64,000 nt of DNA, from the NCBI RefSeq assembly GCF_001907195.1, contig NZ_LVWA01000005.1, forward strand, positions 930,001 to 994,000, in the 5' to 3' direction. The notes beneath the pieces are model-generated. The model did no database searches. It worked only from the letters and a program-made list of their open reading frames with translations, and was not told the DNA's origin. Positions 1 through 9,233 of this stretch are shown here, one piece after another (the first letter of the stretch is position 1; the number at the start of each line of letters is the position of its first letter). Origin of the DNA: Pontibacter flavimaris (GTDB lineage Bacteria > Bacteroidota > Bacteroidia > Cytophagales > Hymenobacteraceae). Both the position numbers and the translations under genes were made by a program.

Positions 1-38
1 CATTACATCGTGGTCACTCAGCTCCTAAAACTTGGGCT

Positions 39-881
39 TTAAAAGAAAAGCTCCTTACCGATGATGTAGATGCCCATGGCCAGCACAAACCATCCAAATG
101 ATGTTTTGAGCTTATCCGCATGAATCTTGGTGGAGAGGAAAGTACCCACGAAGATGCCTGTGATAGAGATGATGGAGAAGATGGCCAGGAAGAGCCAGTC
201 GATTTCGTAGTTGAAGATGTCGCCTACAAAGCCGAAGAGTGATTTTGCTGCGATGATGAGCAGCGAAGTACCCACCGCCATTTTCATGTCGAGCTTGCTG
301 AAAAGCACCAGCGCCGGAATGATCAGGAAACCGCCTCCAGCCCCTACCAGGCCTGTGAGCGTACCCACTACCAGGCCCTCGGCCAGAATGCCGCCATAGT
401 TGAACCGGGGTTCCGGATGACCCGCACCAGGGCTGCTTACCGCCGGCACAGTTTCGATGTTCTCGTCAGCAGGCTGTAAGGGTGTTTTTTTCTTTTTGAT
501 CATGCTGATGGAGGCAAAAACCATGAGGCTGGCAAAGAGCAGCATCAGCATCAGGTCTTTGGTGACCATAAGGTTGCCGACAGTGAAGATGCGCTCAGGA
601 ATGGCCGGCACCACGTAGCGCCGCGTCAGGTATACCGCTACGATAGAGGGAATGCCAAACACTACGGCCGTTTTCAGGCTTACCAGCCCGTTTTTATAGA
701 ACTTGTAGCTGCCCACCAGGCTGGTCAGGCCCACGATGAAGAGGGAGTAGGCCGTTGAGATAACGGGGCTCAGGCCAATCATGTACACCAGCACCGGCAC
801 CGTAAGTATGGAGCCGCCTCCTCCTATCAGGCCAAGCGAAAGCCCGATGAAAAGTGCGGCTACGTATCCAATAATTTCCAT
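39..881 (-). CDS. TauE/SafE family sulfite/sulfonate exporter-like permease
   Basis: Polytopic inner-membrane protein of about 280 aa. The two halves carry the family's glycine-rich repeats: GGGGSILTVP near residues 20-29 and GAGGGFLIIP in the second half, each opening a bundle of hydrophobic helices. The family moves sulfite, sulfoacetate or similar organosulfur anions; the substrate here cannot be read. An upstream Met at 935 would add 18 mostly non-hydrophobic residues, so I chose the start at 881 (MEIIGYVAALF), where the first membrane segment begins at once. A Crp/Fnr regulator lies upstream on the same strand across a 630-bp gap, so co-transcription is doubtful. Confidence 0.85.
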   Translation of the reverse strand: MEIIGYVAALFIGLSLGLIGGGGSILTVPVLVYMIGLSPVISTAYSLFIVGLTSLVGSYKFYKNGLVSLKTAVVFGIPSIVAVYLTRRYVVPAIPERIFTVGNLMVTKDLMLMLLFASLMVFASISMIKKKKTPLQPADENIETVPAVSSPGAGHPEPRFNYGGILAEGLVVGTLTGLVGAGGGFLIIPALVLFSKLDMKMAVGTSLLIIAAKSLFGFVGDIFNYEIDWLFLAIFSIISITGIFVGTFLSTKIHADKLKTSFGWFVLAMGIYIIGKELFF

Positions 882-1511
882 TATAATTTGTCTTGTAAGT
901 TCTGCTGCAAAGGTACTGCCCCTGGCCACCCGCATCCGTGACTGTTGTCACACAAGTTAGAAAGTTTGGGAGTTAGAGAGTTTAGGAGGTGGTTCTTCGT
1001 GGTAAGTATACTTCTTGTTTGCAGGTGTTGAAAGCATTACTTCTTCTAGTGATGGGATTAATGTAGAACCTTATACTCTTTTAAGCAGCCGAAGATATAA
1101 AGTATAAACTAAACTTTATACTTTATAAAACACATTCAGGCGCCCTTGTTGTGTGTTTTCATCAGCAAACAAATGAGCCTGGAAGTATAAAGGGCCTGGA
1201 GCAAGTTCAGCAGCAGGCCAATTATTCCAGAAGTATGCTTGTTGATGATAACACTCATGCTGGCTGTAAGTCCCCGGATGTATAAAATTGTTGGTGATAA
1301 CACCAACAATGGCTGGACATCAACTATAGCTGGATAGCTTAATAAATAGCTGGACATCAGTAATGGTTGGAAACGCCAAACTTATCTCACATCATACAGC
1401 CAAAAGTATAGTATAAAGTATACTCTTTTCCTAAAAGACCCGCCCTGCCAACTTTCTAACCTTCTAACTTTTTAACTCTCTAACTCTCTAACTCCCCAAC
1501 CCTCTTACTCT
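882..1511. other. Gene-free gap with short repeats
   Basis: No credible gene. An ORF at 1136-1357 (-) encodes a low-complexity product and I do not accept it. The gap holds near-repeats of the form TTGATGATAACACnC / TTGGTGATAACACCAACAA (1240-1310), several copies of AGCTGGACATCA (1312-1360), many AAGTATA words, and a run of TAACTCTC/TAACTTTC units (about 1448-1516) that ends in the 3' end of the Crp/Fnr gene. Confidence 0.5.
1287..1310. repeat. Perfect 10-bp inverted repeat
   Basis: Arms ATTGTTGGTG (1287-1296) and CACCAACAAT (1301-1310) are exact reverse complements around an ATAA loop. No T-run follows on either strand, so it is not an obvious terminator. It lies between the exporter gene and the Crp/Fnr gene and could be an operator or a degenerate repeat unit. 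Confidence 0.5.
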
Positions 1512-2162
1512 CTAACTTCCTTCCCCCACGTCGTACACTTCAATGTAGTTGCGGTGCAGCTTGAGGGCGCCGGTTTGCTCCAGTTTTTTAAGGAGTCGGG
1601 AGATAACCTCGCGGGAGCTGCTGAGTTCATCGGCAATCTGCTTGTGCGAGAGGCGCACGGCATGGCCGCTTACCTTAACATGGCGGCGGAGGTAAAACAG
1701 CAAACGCTCATCCAGTGCCTTAAAGGCGATGCTATCCAGGGTTTGCAGCAGCTCCTCAAGGCGCTGGCGGTAGGAGGCAATCACAAAATTGTGCCAGGTC
1801 TTATACTTGCCCAGCCATAGCTCCGACAGGTGCGACGGAACGAGGATAACCTCGGCCTTGTCTACGGCTTTGGCCTTTACCTGGCTTTGCTCGTTGCGGG
1901 CCGAACACATCATGGACATGGCGCAGGCGTTGCCGGGCTCCAGGTAGTACATCAGAAACTCATTGCCCTCATCGTCTTCGCGGTATACTTTCAGCAGGCC
2001 ATCGAGCAGCAGCAGGGTATACCTGATGTACTGGCCGGTGCGCAGCACCTCGTCGCCCGCCTCCACCTGCTTTAGGGTGCTTTCACGCAGGAGCTCGTCG
2101 AGCAGGGGCTGCTCCAGTTGCGGAAATCGCCGCAGTACGGCGTCTCTGTTCGGTTTTTCCAT
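1512..2162 (-). CDS. Crp/Fnr family transcriptional regulator
   Basis: About 216 aa. An N-terminal cyclic-nucleotide-binding-type beta-barrel (residues about 15-125; EAGDEVLRTGQYIRYTLLLLDGLLKVYRED) precedes a C-terminal winged HTH (about 165-205; LSHKQIADELSSSREVISRL). No FNR-type N-terminal cysteine cluster is seen, so oxygen sensing through Fe-S is unlikely; the effector is unknown. The start at 2162 (MEKPNRDAV) is preferred over 2231 because the extra 23 residues are not conserved-looking. Confidence 0.85.
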   Translation of the reverse strand: MEKPNRDAVLRRFPQLEQPLLDELLRESTLKQVEAGDEVLRTGQYIRYTLLLLDGLLKVYREDDEGNEFLMYYLEPGNACAMSMMCSARNEQSQVKAKAVDKAEVILVPSHLSELWLGKYKTWHNFVIASYRQRLEELLQTLDSIAFKALDERLLFYLRRHVKVSGHAVRLSHKQIADELSSSREVISRLLKKLEQTGALKLHRNYIEVYDVGEGS

Positions 2163-2494
2163 AGTAGCAACGTATAAGCGCTTGTGTAGGCTAAGGTACG
2201 GATAAAAAAACAGCGCAGACACCGTTAGCACCCGCGCTGCCTACTTGTTCAGCTTTTGCCTATTTTGTACTGCCTCTGAGTTCGCTGACCCCTTCGCTCA
2301 GGTCCGGCACCTGTGTCTGAGGCAGCGCAGACTTTAGAATACTGAAGCCTGCCGCTGAGCGGTAACCGCCGGCGCAGTGCCACGGGTTTGTCTGCAGCAA
2401 CCACTTCTACGCGGTCCCAGGCTCCGGTCGGCGCCCTCATCAAAAGTATAATGCGGGTATGCCTATGGCCAGAAAGAGAAGTATAGGGCGCCGC

Positions 2495-2533
2495 AAAAAA
2501 GGAAAGCCACATCGCTTTTGGCAATGTGGCTTT
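2495..2533 (-). terminator. Intrinsic terminator after the PRC-barrel gene
   Basis: Arms 2503-2512 (AAAGCCACAT) and 2524-2533 are perfect complements. On the minus strand the stem is followed shortly by a T6 run (2500-2495). It lies just downstream of the minus-strand gene ending at 2554. Confidence 0.8.
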
Positions 2534-2553
2534 ACAAATCTGGTTGTACTGGA

Positions 2554-3300
2554 TTACAGGTCCAGCGCGCGCTTTTTCAGAAGTATGAACTCCTCCTGCG
2601 TAATAGAGCCTTTCTCGCGTAGGTGCTCCAGCCTTTCAATAGTAGAGATGGAGTCCTCCACAGATTTCGGTCCTCTATCCTCGTGGTGCAGGTCGGTGGT
2701 GGATGTGTCCGCTACCGTTTCATCGTAATCCCGGGTAGAGTAAATCTTCTCGCGGTACACCTCCTGGTCCGAAGTATAAAACCGGTCCTCGTCGAAGGAG
2801 GCGTCGTTGTAGAAATCGGAGGGCATGTTGCCCGAGCGCACCTTCTGCTCGTGCAGCGCCTCATCGAACTCTGCCCTGTGCTCCGTGGTGGTGCCCGGCA
2901 TGGCGTCTCGCTGGTTGCGGTGCAGGGAATCGCGCACGGCGTACTCGTAGTCCTCCGAGATCGGGCCGCCCGCGTAAACAGGGTAGCTGCTTACCGAGTT
3001 CGAGTCTATGGCAGACACAAACACTTTTTTGCCTTTCTTGTCCAGCGCGGCCACCCCGATGGGCACCAGTAGCCGCTGGTCGTCGCCGGTGTTAAAGAAC
3101 CTGCGGTCGGCCAGCACAGCCAGGTAGCGCACCTTCATGGCGGCCGGGTCAAAGATCAGGTCCCTTACCATACCCAGGCTCTCGCCGTCGGCCCCAACCA
3201 CTCTCCAGCCCAGCACGTCCGGGTTATCCTTGGCCACTTTATAGTCTTTCATGGCGCTTAGCGGCACCAGGCGCTCGTTTCTAAAATCCTCGTTTTTCAT
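2554..3300 (-). CDS. PRC-barrel domain protein with C-terminal SHOCT-like motif
   Basis: 248 aa, no signal peptide. Residues about 15-95 form a PRC-barrel (DVLGWRVVGADGESLGMVRDL... MKVRYLAVLAD), a fold found in RNA-processing and photosynthetic-reaction-centre proteins. The middle is acidic and low in hydrophobics. The last 35 residues (ISTIERLEHLREKGSITQEEF) look like a SHOCT short helical module. Such proteins are common in Bacteroidota and are often stress-linked; the exact role is unknown. Confidence 0.75.
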   Translation of the reverse strand: MKNEDFRNERLVPLSAMKDYKVAKDNPDVLGWRVVGADGESLGMVRDLIFDPAAMKVRYLAVLADRRFFNTGDDQRLLVPIGVAALDKKGKKVFVSAIDSNSVSSYPVYAGGPISEDYEYAVRDSLHRNQRDAMPGTTTEHRAEFDEALHEQKVRSGNMPSDFYNDASFDEDRFYTSDQEVYREKIYSTRDYDETVADTSTTDLHHEDRGPKSVEDSISTIERLEHLREKGSITQEEFILLKKRALDL

Positions 3301-3324
3301 AGCGTTGCTTTCTAATTATCGTTT

Positions 3325-3528
3325 TTATACTTGTGTAAGGGTAGGCGAAGCGAGCTGCGTGTCGGCAGGGATCACCATGCCTGTGGCCGGGGCCTCCTGG
3401 TACTCAACCTCATCGGGTTCGTTCGTCATTTCATACAGTGCCCAGACAATCAGCGCTATAATCACCAGCAGCAGAATTAACCAGGGCCACATAGACTTCT
3501 TCTTTTTCTCAATATTGATTTCAGCCAT
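3325..3528 (-). CDS. Small single-pass membrane protein
   Basis: 67 aa: a lysine-rich N-terminus (EKKKKS), one strong membrane helix (WPWLILLLVIIALIVWALY, about residues 14-32), then an acidic Pro/Thr-rich tail. The start at 3528 places the charged patch and helix directly after Met; longer in-frame versions to 3708 run through the preceding terminator hairpin region. It sits 24 bp upstream of the PRC-barrel gene on the same strand, so the two probably form one transcript. Function unknown. Confidence 0.65.
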   Translation of the reverse strand: MAEINIEKKKKSMWPWLILLLVIIALIVWALYEMTNEPDEVEYQEAPATGMVIPADTQLASPTLTQV

Positions 3529-3706
3529 CTCGATAGATCTTTTTTTCCATAGTTTAGGTTTGGCGCAGCGCCTGCAAACGTGCTGGCAGCCGGCAGTGTT
3601 GGTAATACGCTGATCAAGAGATATATGTTGAAAAGGCGATGCAGGAAGCTGATGCGGGGGCGGCATGAAGTATAAACGCAGCGTGGCGAGACCTTGCAGT
3701 AGGAAC

Positions 3707-3732
3707 AAAAAAAAGGTGCCCGTTGGGGCACC
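3707..3732 (-). terminator. Intrinsic terminator after the long cold-shock gene
   Basis: GGTGCCC (3715-3721) pairs with GGGCACC (3726-3732); on the minus strand the stem is followed by T8 (3714-3707). This separates the cold-shock-domain gene at 3793 from the small membrane protein gene downstream. Confidence 0.85.
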
Positions 3733-3792
3733 GATATAGCTACTCCTGCCTTCCAGCTATGGAACTGAAAGGTACTGATTTAACATGTTTTG

Positions 3793-4248
3793 CTACGCAA
3801 TCTTCACATTCACGGCGTTCAGGCCCTTCAGGCCGCGCTCCACCTCAAACGTTACCTTGTCGTTCTCCTTTACGGGACCGCTCAAATCGTTCTGGTGCAC
3901 GAAAATGCTTTCCTGCGTGTCGCTGTCTTTTATAAAGCCGTAGCCTTTCGAGGTGTTGAAGAAAGTCACCGTTCCTGTTCTGGTCGGGTCCGTGGGCTCC
4001 AGGTCCTCCTGCTTCGGCACGCCGATCTGGATGTCCTCCTGCTTCACTTCTTTCCGCTTCTTTGTCGGATCTGGCGGGGTAGAGGTTATGTTGCCCTCAT
4101 CATCCACATACGCCAGCATATCCTCCAGGTCCTGTCCCTTGTTGGACGAAGCCTTGCGGTCCTCTTTTTTCTGCTCCTTATCCTGCCTCTTCTTGAGGCG
4201 TTTCTTTTCTTTTTCTTTTTTACTAAAGGTTTCCTGTGATCTACCCAT
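3793..4248 (-). CDS. Cold-shock domain protein with long charged N-terminal extension
   Basis: 151 aa. The last ~65 residues are a cold-shock domain with both nucleic-acid-binding motifs (KGYGFI = RNP1-like, SIFVHQNDL = RNP2-like), ending LKGLNAVNV. The first ~85 residues are a Lys/Glu-rich, probably disordered or helical segment (KKEKEKKRLKKRQDKEQKKE) followed by an acidic linker. Typical CspA proteins are ~65-70 aa, so the extension more than doubles the length. Probably an RNA chaperone; the basic tail may add RNA or ribosome contacts (inference). Confidence 0.85.
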   Translation of the reverse strand: MGRSQETFSKKEKEKKRLKKRQDKEQKKEDRKASSNKGQDLEDMLAYVDDEGNITSTPPDPTKKRKEVKQEDIQIGVPKQEDLEPTDPTRTGTVTFFNTSKGYGFIKDSDTQESIFVHQNDLSGPVKENDKVTFEVERGLKGLNAVNVKIA

Positions 4249-4313
4249 ATATCAATAATGCTCTTTGATGTTCTTTATTATACTTGCCGGACGCCCCGCA
4301 GGGTTCAAAATCC

Positions 4314-4541
4314 TTAATACTGGAACATGTAGTTGGTGCCGTTGCGAATCCACTTCTCAAAGAAAGTGTTATCGTTAAACTCGCCGGAAACCAGCTCTTC
4401 CTCAGTACCTACCTCTTCTGAGCGCGAGCTCATAAACTCCTGCAGCGCTTCCTGGTTGTTCGGTATCCAATCCTGTCCCTTCTTTAAGGCTACGCATAAG
4501 TACTCGCGTGTGGTGGGGTCAACTATGTATTTTCTGTTCAT
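4314..4541 (-). CDS. Hypothetical protein, 75 aa
   Basis: Unrecognised acidic protein (MNRKYIVDPTTREYLCVALKK...) with no membrane segment. It lies on the same strand between two cold-shock-domain genes, 65 bp upstream of the longer one. Codon use looks normal and the ORF fills the gap cleanly, which supports reality. Function unknown. Confidence 0.55.
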   Translation of the reverse strand: MNRKYIVDPTTREYLCVALKKGQDWIPNNQEALQEFMSSRSEEVGTEEELVSGEFNDNTFFEKWIRNGTNYMFQY

Positions 4542-4602
4542 GGCCGTGTTTTAAAGGTTTAACGATCGGAGGGCAGCTGGCAGTGCCTGCTCCGCAGGTA
4601 AA

Positions 4603-4634
4603 TAAAAAAGCCCTACTTAACGTAAGGCTCTTTT
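4603..4634 (-). terminator. Intrinsic terminator after the CspA-type gene
   Basis: On the minus strand GCCTTAC pairs with GTAGGGC (one G-U) around GTTAA, followed by TTTTTT. It lies 22 bp after the stop codon of the short cold-shock gene. Confidence 0.75.
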
Positions 4635-4655
4635 GAGATGACTTGTATGTTAAAA

Positions 4656-4847
4656 CTAAGCACGCTTAACGTTAACCGCGTTTAGTCCTTTTCTACCTTC
4701 CTGCAGGTCAAAAGTTACTTCGTCATTTTCTCTGATCTCGTGTACCAATCCTGATACGTGTACGAAGTACTCCTGATCTGAATTTGCTTCCTTAATAAAC
4801 CCAAACCCTTTCGAGTCATTAAAGAATTTTACTGTTCCTTGATTCAT
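4656..4847 (-). CDS. CspA-type cold-shock protein
   Basis: 63 aa single cold-shock domain: GTVKFFNDSKGFGFI (RNP1) and EYFVHVSGL (RNP2), ending GLNAVNVKRA. Binds single-stranded RNA/DNA and acts as an RNA chaperone. The start at 4847 (MNQGTVKFF) fits the family better than the Met seven codons upstream. The AT-rich 180-bp upstream region could be a regulatory 5' UTR, as in other csp genes (inference). Confidence 0.93.
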   Translation of the reverse strand: MNQGTVKFFNDSKGFGFIKEANSDQEYFVHVSGLVHEIRENDEVTFDLQEGRKGLNAVNVKRA

Positions 4848-5028
4848 ATTATGTTGATTATTATACACCTACTACATATTTGGCGGTGTATTTGTTCATT
4901 ATTTCTTACAATGTACGATAAATATTTTACAAAACCACTTTTGTGCCGATAAAAACAGCTTAATTTTTTTGTAGGGCCTGCGTCGTCGGGTAAAACAAGT
5001 AGGAATCCGGCCCCTCTTTCCGGGTGAT

Positions 5029-5820
5029 TTACAGGCGCTCCCATACTTCGTTAATGGGCTTGCCGGTGCTGCTGGTGCCGCTGTGGTGCCACTTGCCGTC
5101 CTTCACCTCAAAGTTGAAGCTCAGGCTCGCCCCCACGCGGCTGGAATCGCGGGAGAAGAACCCGATATTTTCGGTGTAGGTGCCGTTTTCAGCGGTGTAG
5201 GTGCCGCCGCCGGTGCCGGAGAACGCCTTGGTGCCGCTATCGAAGGCAATCCACTGGAAGCGGTCGCCGGAAAGAATCTTGAGCGTTTTTCTGGTGCCGG
5301 AGGTATGGATCGGGTTCACCTTGCCATCCTCGCCCGCGCGGCCGGTAATGCGCCAGGTGCCTTCCAGCGGAGAGTCGGTGGTCTTGTCAGCCCTGCTCCA
5401 GGTTTGCTTCAGGTTGTCGCCGGTTAGCTGCAGCTGTCCGTTCTGCAACATATAGCCAAGCGTGTGGGAGGTTCCTACCACGGCCGTGTCTAGGGTGTTG
5501 TACTCGAAATGCTGTGTCAGTTTTCCGTCCTGCAAAGTATAGGTGCCGCCAAAGGTGCCCATGAATTTCCTGTCTGCCTCGCTGAAGTAGGCCACGGTGA
5601 AATAACCATCCTCCAGCATGGCCACGGCCTGGGCGCCTTTGGGCAATGTGGCAAACTGGCCGGAGCCGGAGCTCAGTTGCCAGGCTCCTTTCAGTGCCTC
5701 CTGCTGCTGCGCTTTCTGCCCGGTTTGTGCCATGTTTCCCGGCTGCGTGGCCGTGTGTGGGGAGACAGCACAAAGTATGGCGATGGCGAGGCTTAAGGTT
5801 TTTGTAAGTATCAGGCTCAT
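5029..5820 (-). CDS. Secreted protein with two lipocalin-like repeats
   Basis: 263 aa. A signal peptide (MSLILTKTLSLAIAILCAVS) is followed by a Gln-rich linker. Two homologous halves follow: LKGAWQLSSG...FMGTFGGTYTLQDGKL...TLGYML and LEGTWRITGR...FSGTGGGTYTAENGTY...SLSFNF. Each resembles a small lipocalin-type barrel. Often annotated in Bacteroidota as 'membrane or secreted protein'. Start chosen at 5820, where the signal peptide begins. Ligand unknown. Confidence 0.75.
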   Translation of the reverse strand: MSLILTKTLSLAIAILCAVSPHTATQPGNMAQTGQKAQQQEALKGAWQLSSGSGQFATLPKGAQAVAMLEDGYFTVAYFSEADRKFMGTFGGTYTLQDGKLTQHFEYNTLDTAVVGTSHTLGYMLQNGQLQLTGDNLKQTWSRADKTTDSPLEGTWRITGRAGEDGKVNPIHTSGTRKTLKILSGDRFQWIAFDSGTKAFSGTGGGTYTAENGTYTENIGFFSRDSSRVGASLSFNFEVKDGKWHHSGTSSTGKPINEVWERL

Positions 5821-6081
5821 ATGTATATGGTTTAGGTTCAAGTGCTTAAACGTGCTTCCTGTTTTTGGGTTGATAAGGGTATTTATACTTTGAATCTAAC
5901 CTTCTGTAAGGTTGAAAAGCATACTTTATGGCTGGGTTTTACTTTTATACTTGCCGGTTTATACTTTCTCTGGCGCAAGCGTCCGCTTGTGCCTCTTTAT
6001 ACTTGCTGTTCCGGACATCCTTGTCCGGAACCACTGCTGCTGCGGATTTCCTAATCCGCGTAAGCCATACTTTCATACTTG

Positions 6082-6328
6082 ATTTATACTTCCATGAGCC
6101 GCCGCCTTCTGCTATTTAAACCAAGCTATACTTGCTAGCTGCCGTTCATCCTCCAGCCTCACAAGCCTATAGTTGCATTTCCGACTTTGGTGCTCTCAAG
6201 CCCGAGAGGGCTCGCCTTCGGGCATCGCGCTGTGTTCCCTCCCTTTGCTCCTGACGTCGCAATGCCCTTACGGGCACCGGAATCTCACAAGGCGCTCAAC
6301 CCAAAGGCTGGGATCAGATTCGATAGCC
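6082..6328 (+). repeat. 247-bp dispersed repeat, copy 1
   Basis: Aligns end to end with 56669-56915, both 247 bp and in the same orientation. The best-conserved core is GGTGCTCTCAAGCCCGAGAG and the segment around CGGAATCTCACAAGGCGCTC. It holds two local hairpins: AGCCC-GAG-AGGGCT, and TGCCC-TTAC-GGGCA. The second is replaced by TGCCGC-TAAA-GCGGCA in copy 2, a compensatory change that preserves pairing. No ORF is conserved between copies. Either a structured noncoding RNA or a non-autonomous repeat. Confidence 0.75.
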
Positions 6329-6432
6329 ACCTGCTATGCAGCTTGAACTAAAGTCCCCCTTTGAAGGGGGCGGGAGGATGATGACCGCCTGCAGAGGCAA
6401 TGCCCAGGCACAGGTTCGATAGCCGTCGCTAA

Positions 6433-6506
6433 ATTGTCATCTCGACCTTCGGGAGAGATCTCTTTAGAATTCCAGATAGATCTCTCGCCCTGCTCGAGAT
6501 GACAAT
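6433..6506. repeat. 74-bp palindromic element with 13-bp terminal inverted repeats
   Basis: ATTGTCATCTCGA (6433-6445) and TCGAGATGACAAT (6494-6506) are exact complements; inside, GAGAGATCT and AGATCTCTC also pair, so nearly the whole element can fold into one hairpin. This layout (TGTCATCTCGA...AGATCT...) resembles a repeat I recall from other Bacteroidota genomes. No other copy is seen in this window. Confidence 0.75.
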
Positions 6507-6635
6507 AAAGTATAACATCAAGTATAATTCACTTCTCTGCGGAGGTAGATTTATACTTGTAGGGATAGGTCGCGATCTGTCCGCGCGAGAACTGCAGCTA
6601 TGAAACTCATACTTTGGCAAAAGTAATTACAGGCT

Positions 6636-6659
6636 CCCTCCCCTGTTTTTAGGGGAGGG
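6636..6659. repeat. G/C-run hairpin repeat
   Basis: CCCTCCCCT (6636-6644) pairs exactly with AGGGGAGGG (6651-6659) around GTTTTT, followed by TTGGGGAGGGG. Similar in style to the inverted repeat at 23875-23930. Such runs are frequent intergenic repeats in this group. Confidence 0.55.
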
Positions 6660-6810
6660 TTGGGGAGGGGTGAAGCAGAGGGGCAGGGGTGGTTTGGCCC
6701 GATACTACTCAGGCTCCCTCTCCTGTTGCTGCAGGCTGGGGAGTTTGGGCAGGAGGGATGCCCCGGTTAATAGTTTATATGCAGTCTCATGGATGTACAT
6801 CCCAACCTAT

Positions 6811-6844
6811 AAAACAACAGCCCCTCCGTAAGACGAAGAGGCTG
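6811..6844 (-). terminator. Intrinsic terminator of the pentose phosphate genes
   Basis: On the minus strand CAGCCTCT pairs with AGGGGCTG (one G-U), then a T-rich tract TTGTTTT. It starts 11 bp after the stop codon of the 6-phosphogluconolactonase gene. Confidence 0.7.
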
Positions 6845-6854
6845 CCGATCATAT

Positions 6855-7583
6855 TTATTTATACTTTTCCAGCCGTGAGGCGGCTTTGTCATCCACAAAC
6901 CAGTAGATTTCGCCGTGCTCCGGACTGATAAGCTGCGATGGGAACTCCTGCGGGTTGCGCGCTCCCTCCAGCACCTCGTGCAGCGCCCTGGCCTTGTTCT
7001 CCCCAAAGGTCATGAACAGAATTCTTTTTGCCTGGTTGAGGAGCGGTGCTGTGAGCGTGATGCGGTGCATGGACTGCGGCTTCAAGTAATAGGCATCCAC
7101 CCATTTTTCCTGCTCCTGCAGCACCCCGGTGTGCGGGAACAAAGAGGCCGTGTGGCCATCATCGCCCATACCTAAGAGTATAAGATCGAAGGCAGGAGCC
7201 TGATCCTTGAAAAGATCTTTGAGGAACTGCTCATACTTTAGGGCGTACGTTTCCGGCTCCATGTCGGCCCACATCGGGAAGACCTGCTCCTGCGGCACGG
7301 GCACTTTGTCGAGCAGCAGCTCTTTAGCCATTTTAAAGTTGCTACGGTCGTCTGTTAAAGGAACCCAGCGCTCATCGCCCCAGAAAATGTAGGTCTGCTC
7401 CCACGGCACTTGGTCCTTGTAAGGGGCCTTTGCCAGCAACTGGTACAGTTCCTTCGGGGACGAGCCGCCGGTTAAAGCCACTATAAAGCGGCCGTTTTTC
7501 TGCACTGCCTCCTGGGCGGCATCCACAAACAGCTCGGCAGCCCGCTGGCTCAGGTAGGAGGTATCTTTGAAAATGGTTACCAT
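6855..7583 (-). CDS. pgl: 6-phosphogluconolactonase
   Basis: 242 aa, the usual length for the SOL/DevB family. Hydrolyses 6-phosphoglucono-1,5-lactone to 6-phosphogluconate, the second step of the oxidative pentose phosphate pathway. The phosphate-binding ALTGGSSPKELY sits near residues 38-49 and the family motif YIFWGDERWVP near 68-78; LILLGMGDDGHTASLFP is the catalytic region. It follows zwf by 21 bp, so the two are almost certainly co-transcribed. Confidence 0.95.
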   Translation of the reverse strand: MVTIFKDTSYLSQRAAELFVDAAQEAVQKNGRFIVALTGGSSPKELYQLLAKAPYKDQVPWEQTYIFWGDERWVPLTDDRSNFKMAKELLLDKVPVPQEQVFPMWADMEPETYALKYEQFLKDLFKDQAPAFDLILLGMGDDGHTASLFPHTGVLQEQEKWVDAYYLKPQSMHRITLTAPLLNQAKRILFMTFGENKARALHEVLEGARNPQEFPSQLISPEHGEIYWFVDDKAASRLEKYK

Positions 7584-7604
7584 GATGCTTTTCTAGTTTT
7601 GGTT

Positions 7605-9113
<1,509 letters not shown>

Positions 9114-9233
9114 TGGGTGTTATGTAATAGGTATTGAAGGCGGCATAAAGCTGTCTCAGCCGCCCGTGGCTGTGCAAAGGTAAAGTATGGTTTCTTCTGA
9201 TCTCGTATTTTCCGCTTTAAAAAGCCGGTTACA

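Larger units (their letters stand above)
5821..6810. other. Gene-free repeat island I
   Basis: About 1 kb without a credible gene; short ORFs here consist of translated repeats. It contains TATACTT words (5880-6140), a perfect hairpin GTTCCGGACA-TCCT-TGTCCGGAAC (6008-6031), GCGGATT-TCCT-AATCCGC (6042-6059), a 247-bp dispersed repeat (6082-6328), CCCCCTT/AAGGGGG (6355-6370), a 74-bp element with 13-bp terminal inverted repeats (6433-6506), and a G/C-run hairpin (6636-6659). Confidence 0.7.

Noticed and set aside
1136-1357. 73-codon minus-strand ORF
   Set aside because: Built from local near-repeats (TAGCTGGACATCA, GATAACACCAACA); no protein-like pattern and no neighbour in operon spacing.
2249-2524. 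91-codon minus-strand ORF
   Set aside because: Spans the terminator hairpin at 2495-2533 and has Arg/Gly-rich shadow-like composition.
4848-5028. Riboswitch or cold-box leader of the cspA-type gene
   Set aside because: AT-rich leader without a recognisable fold or conserved box that I can support from one sequence.
5842-6119. Short plus-strand ORFs in repeat island I
   Set aside because: They translate TATACTT repeats (Tyr-Thr/Ile-Leu patterns) and hairpins.
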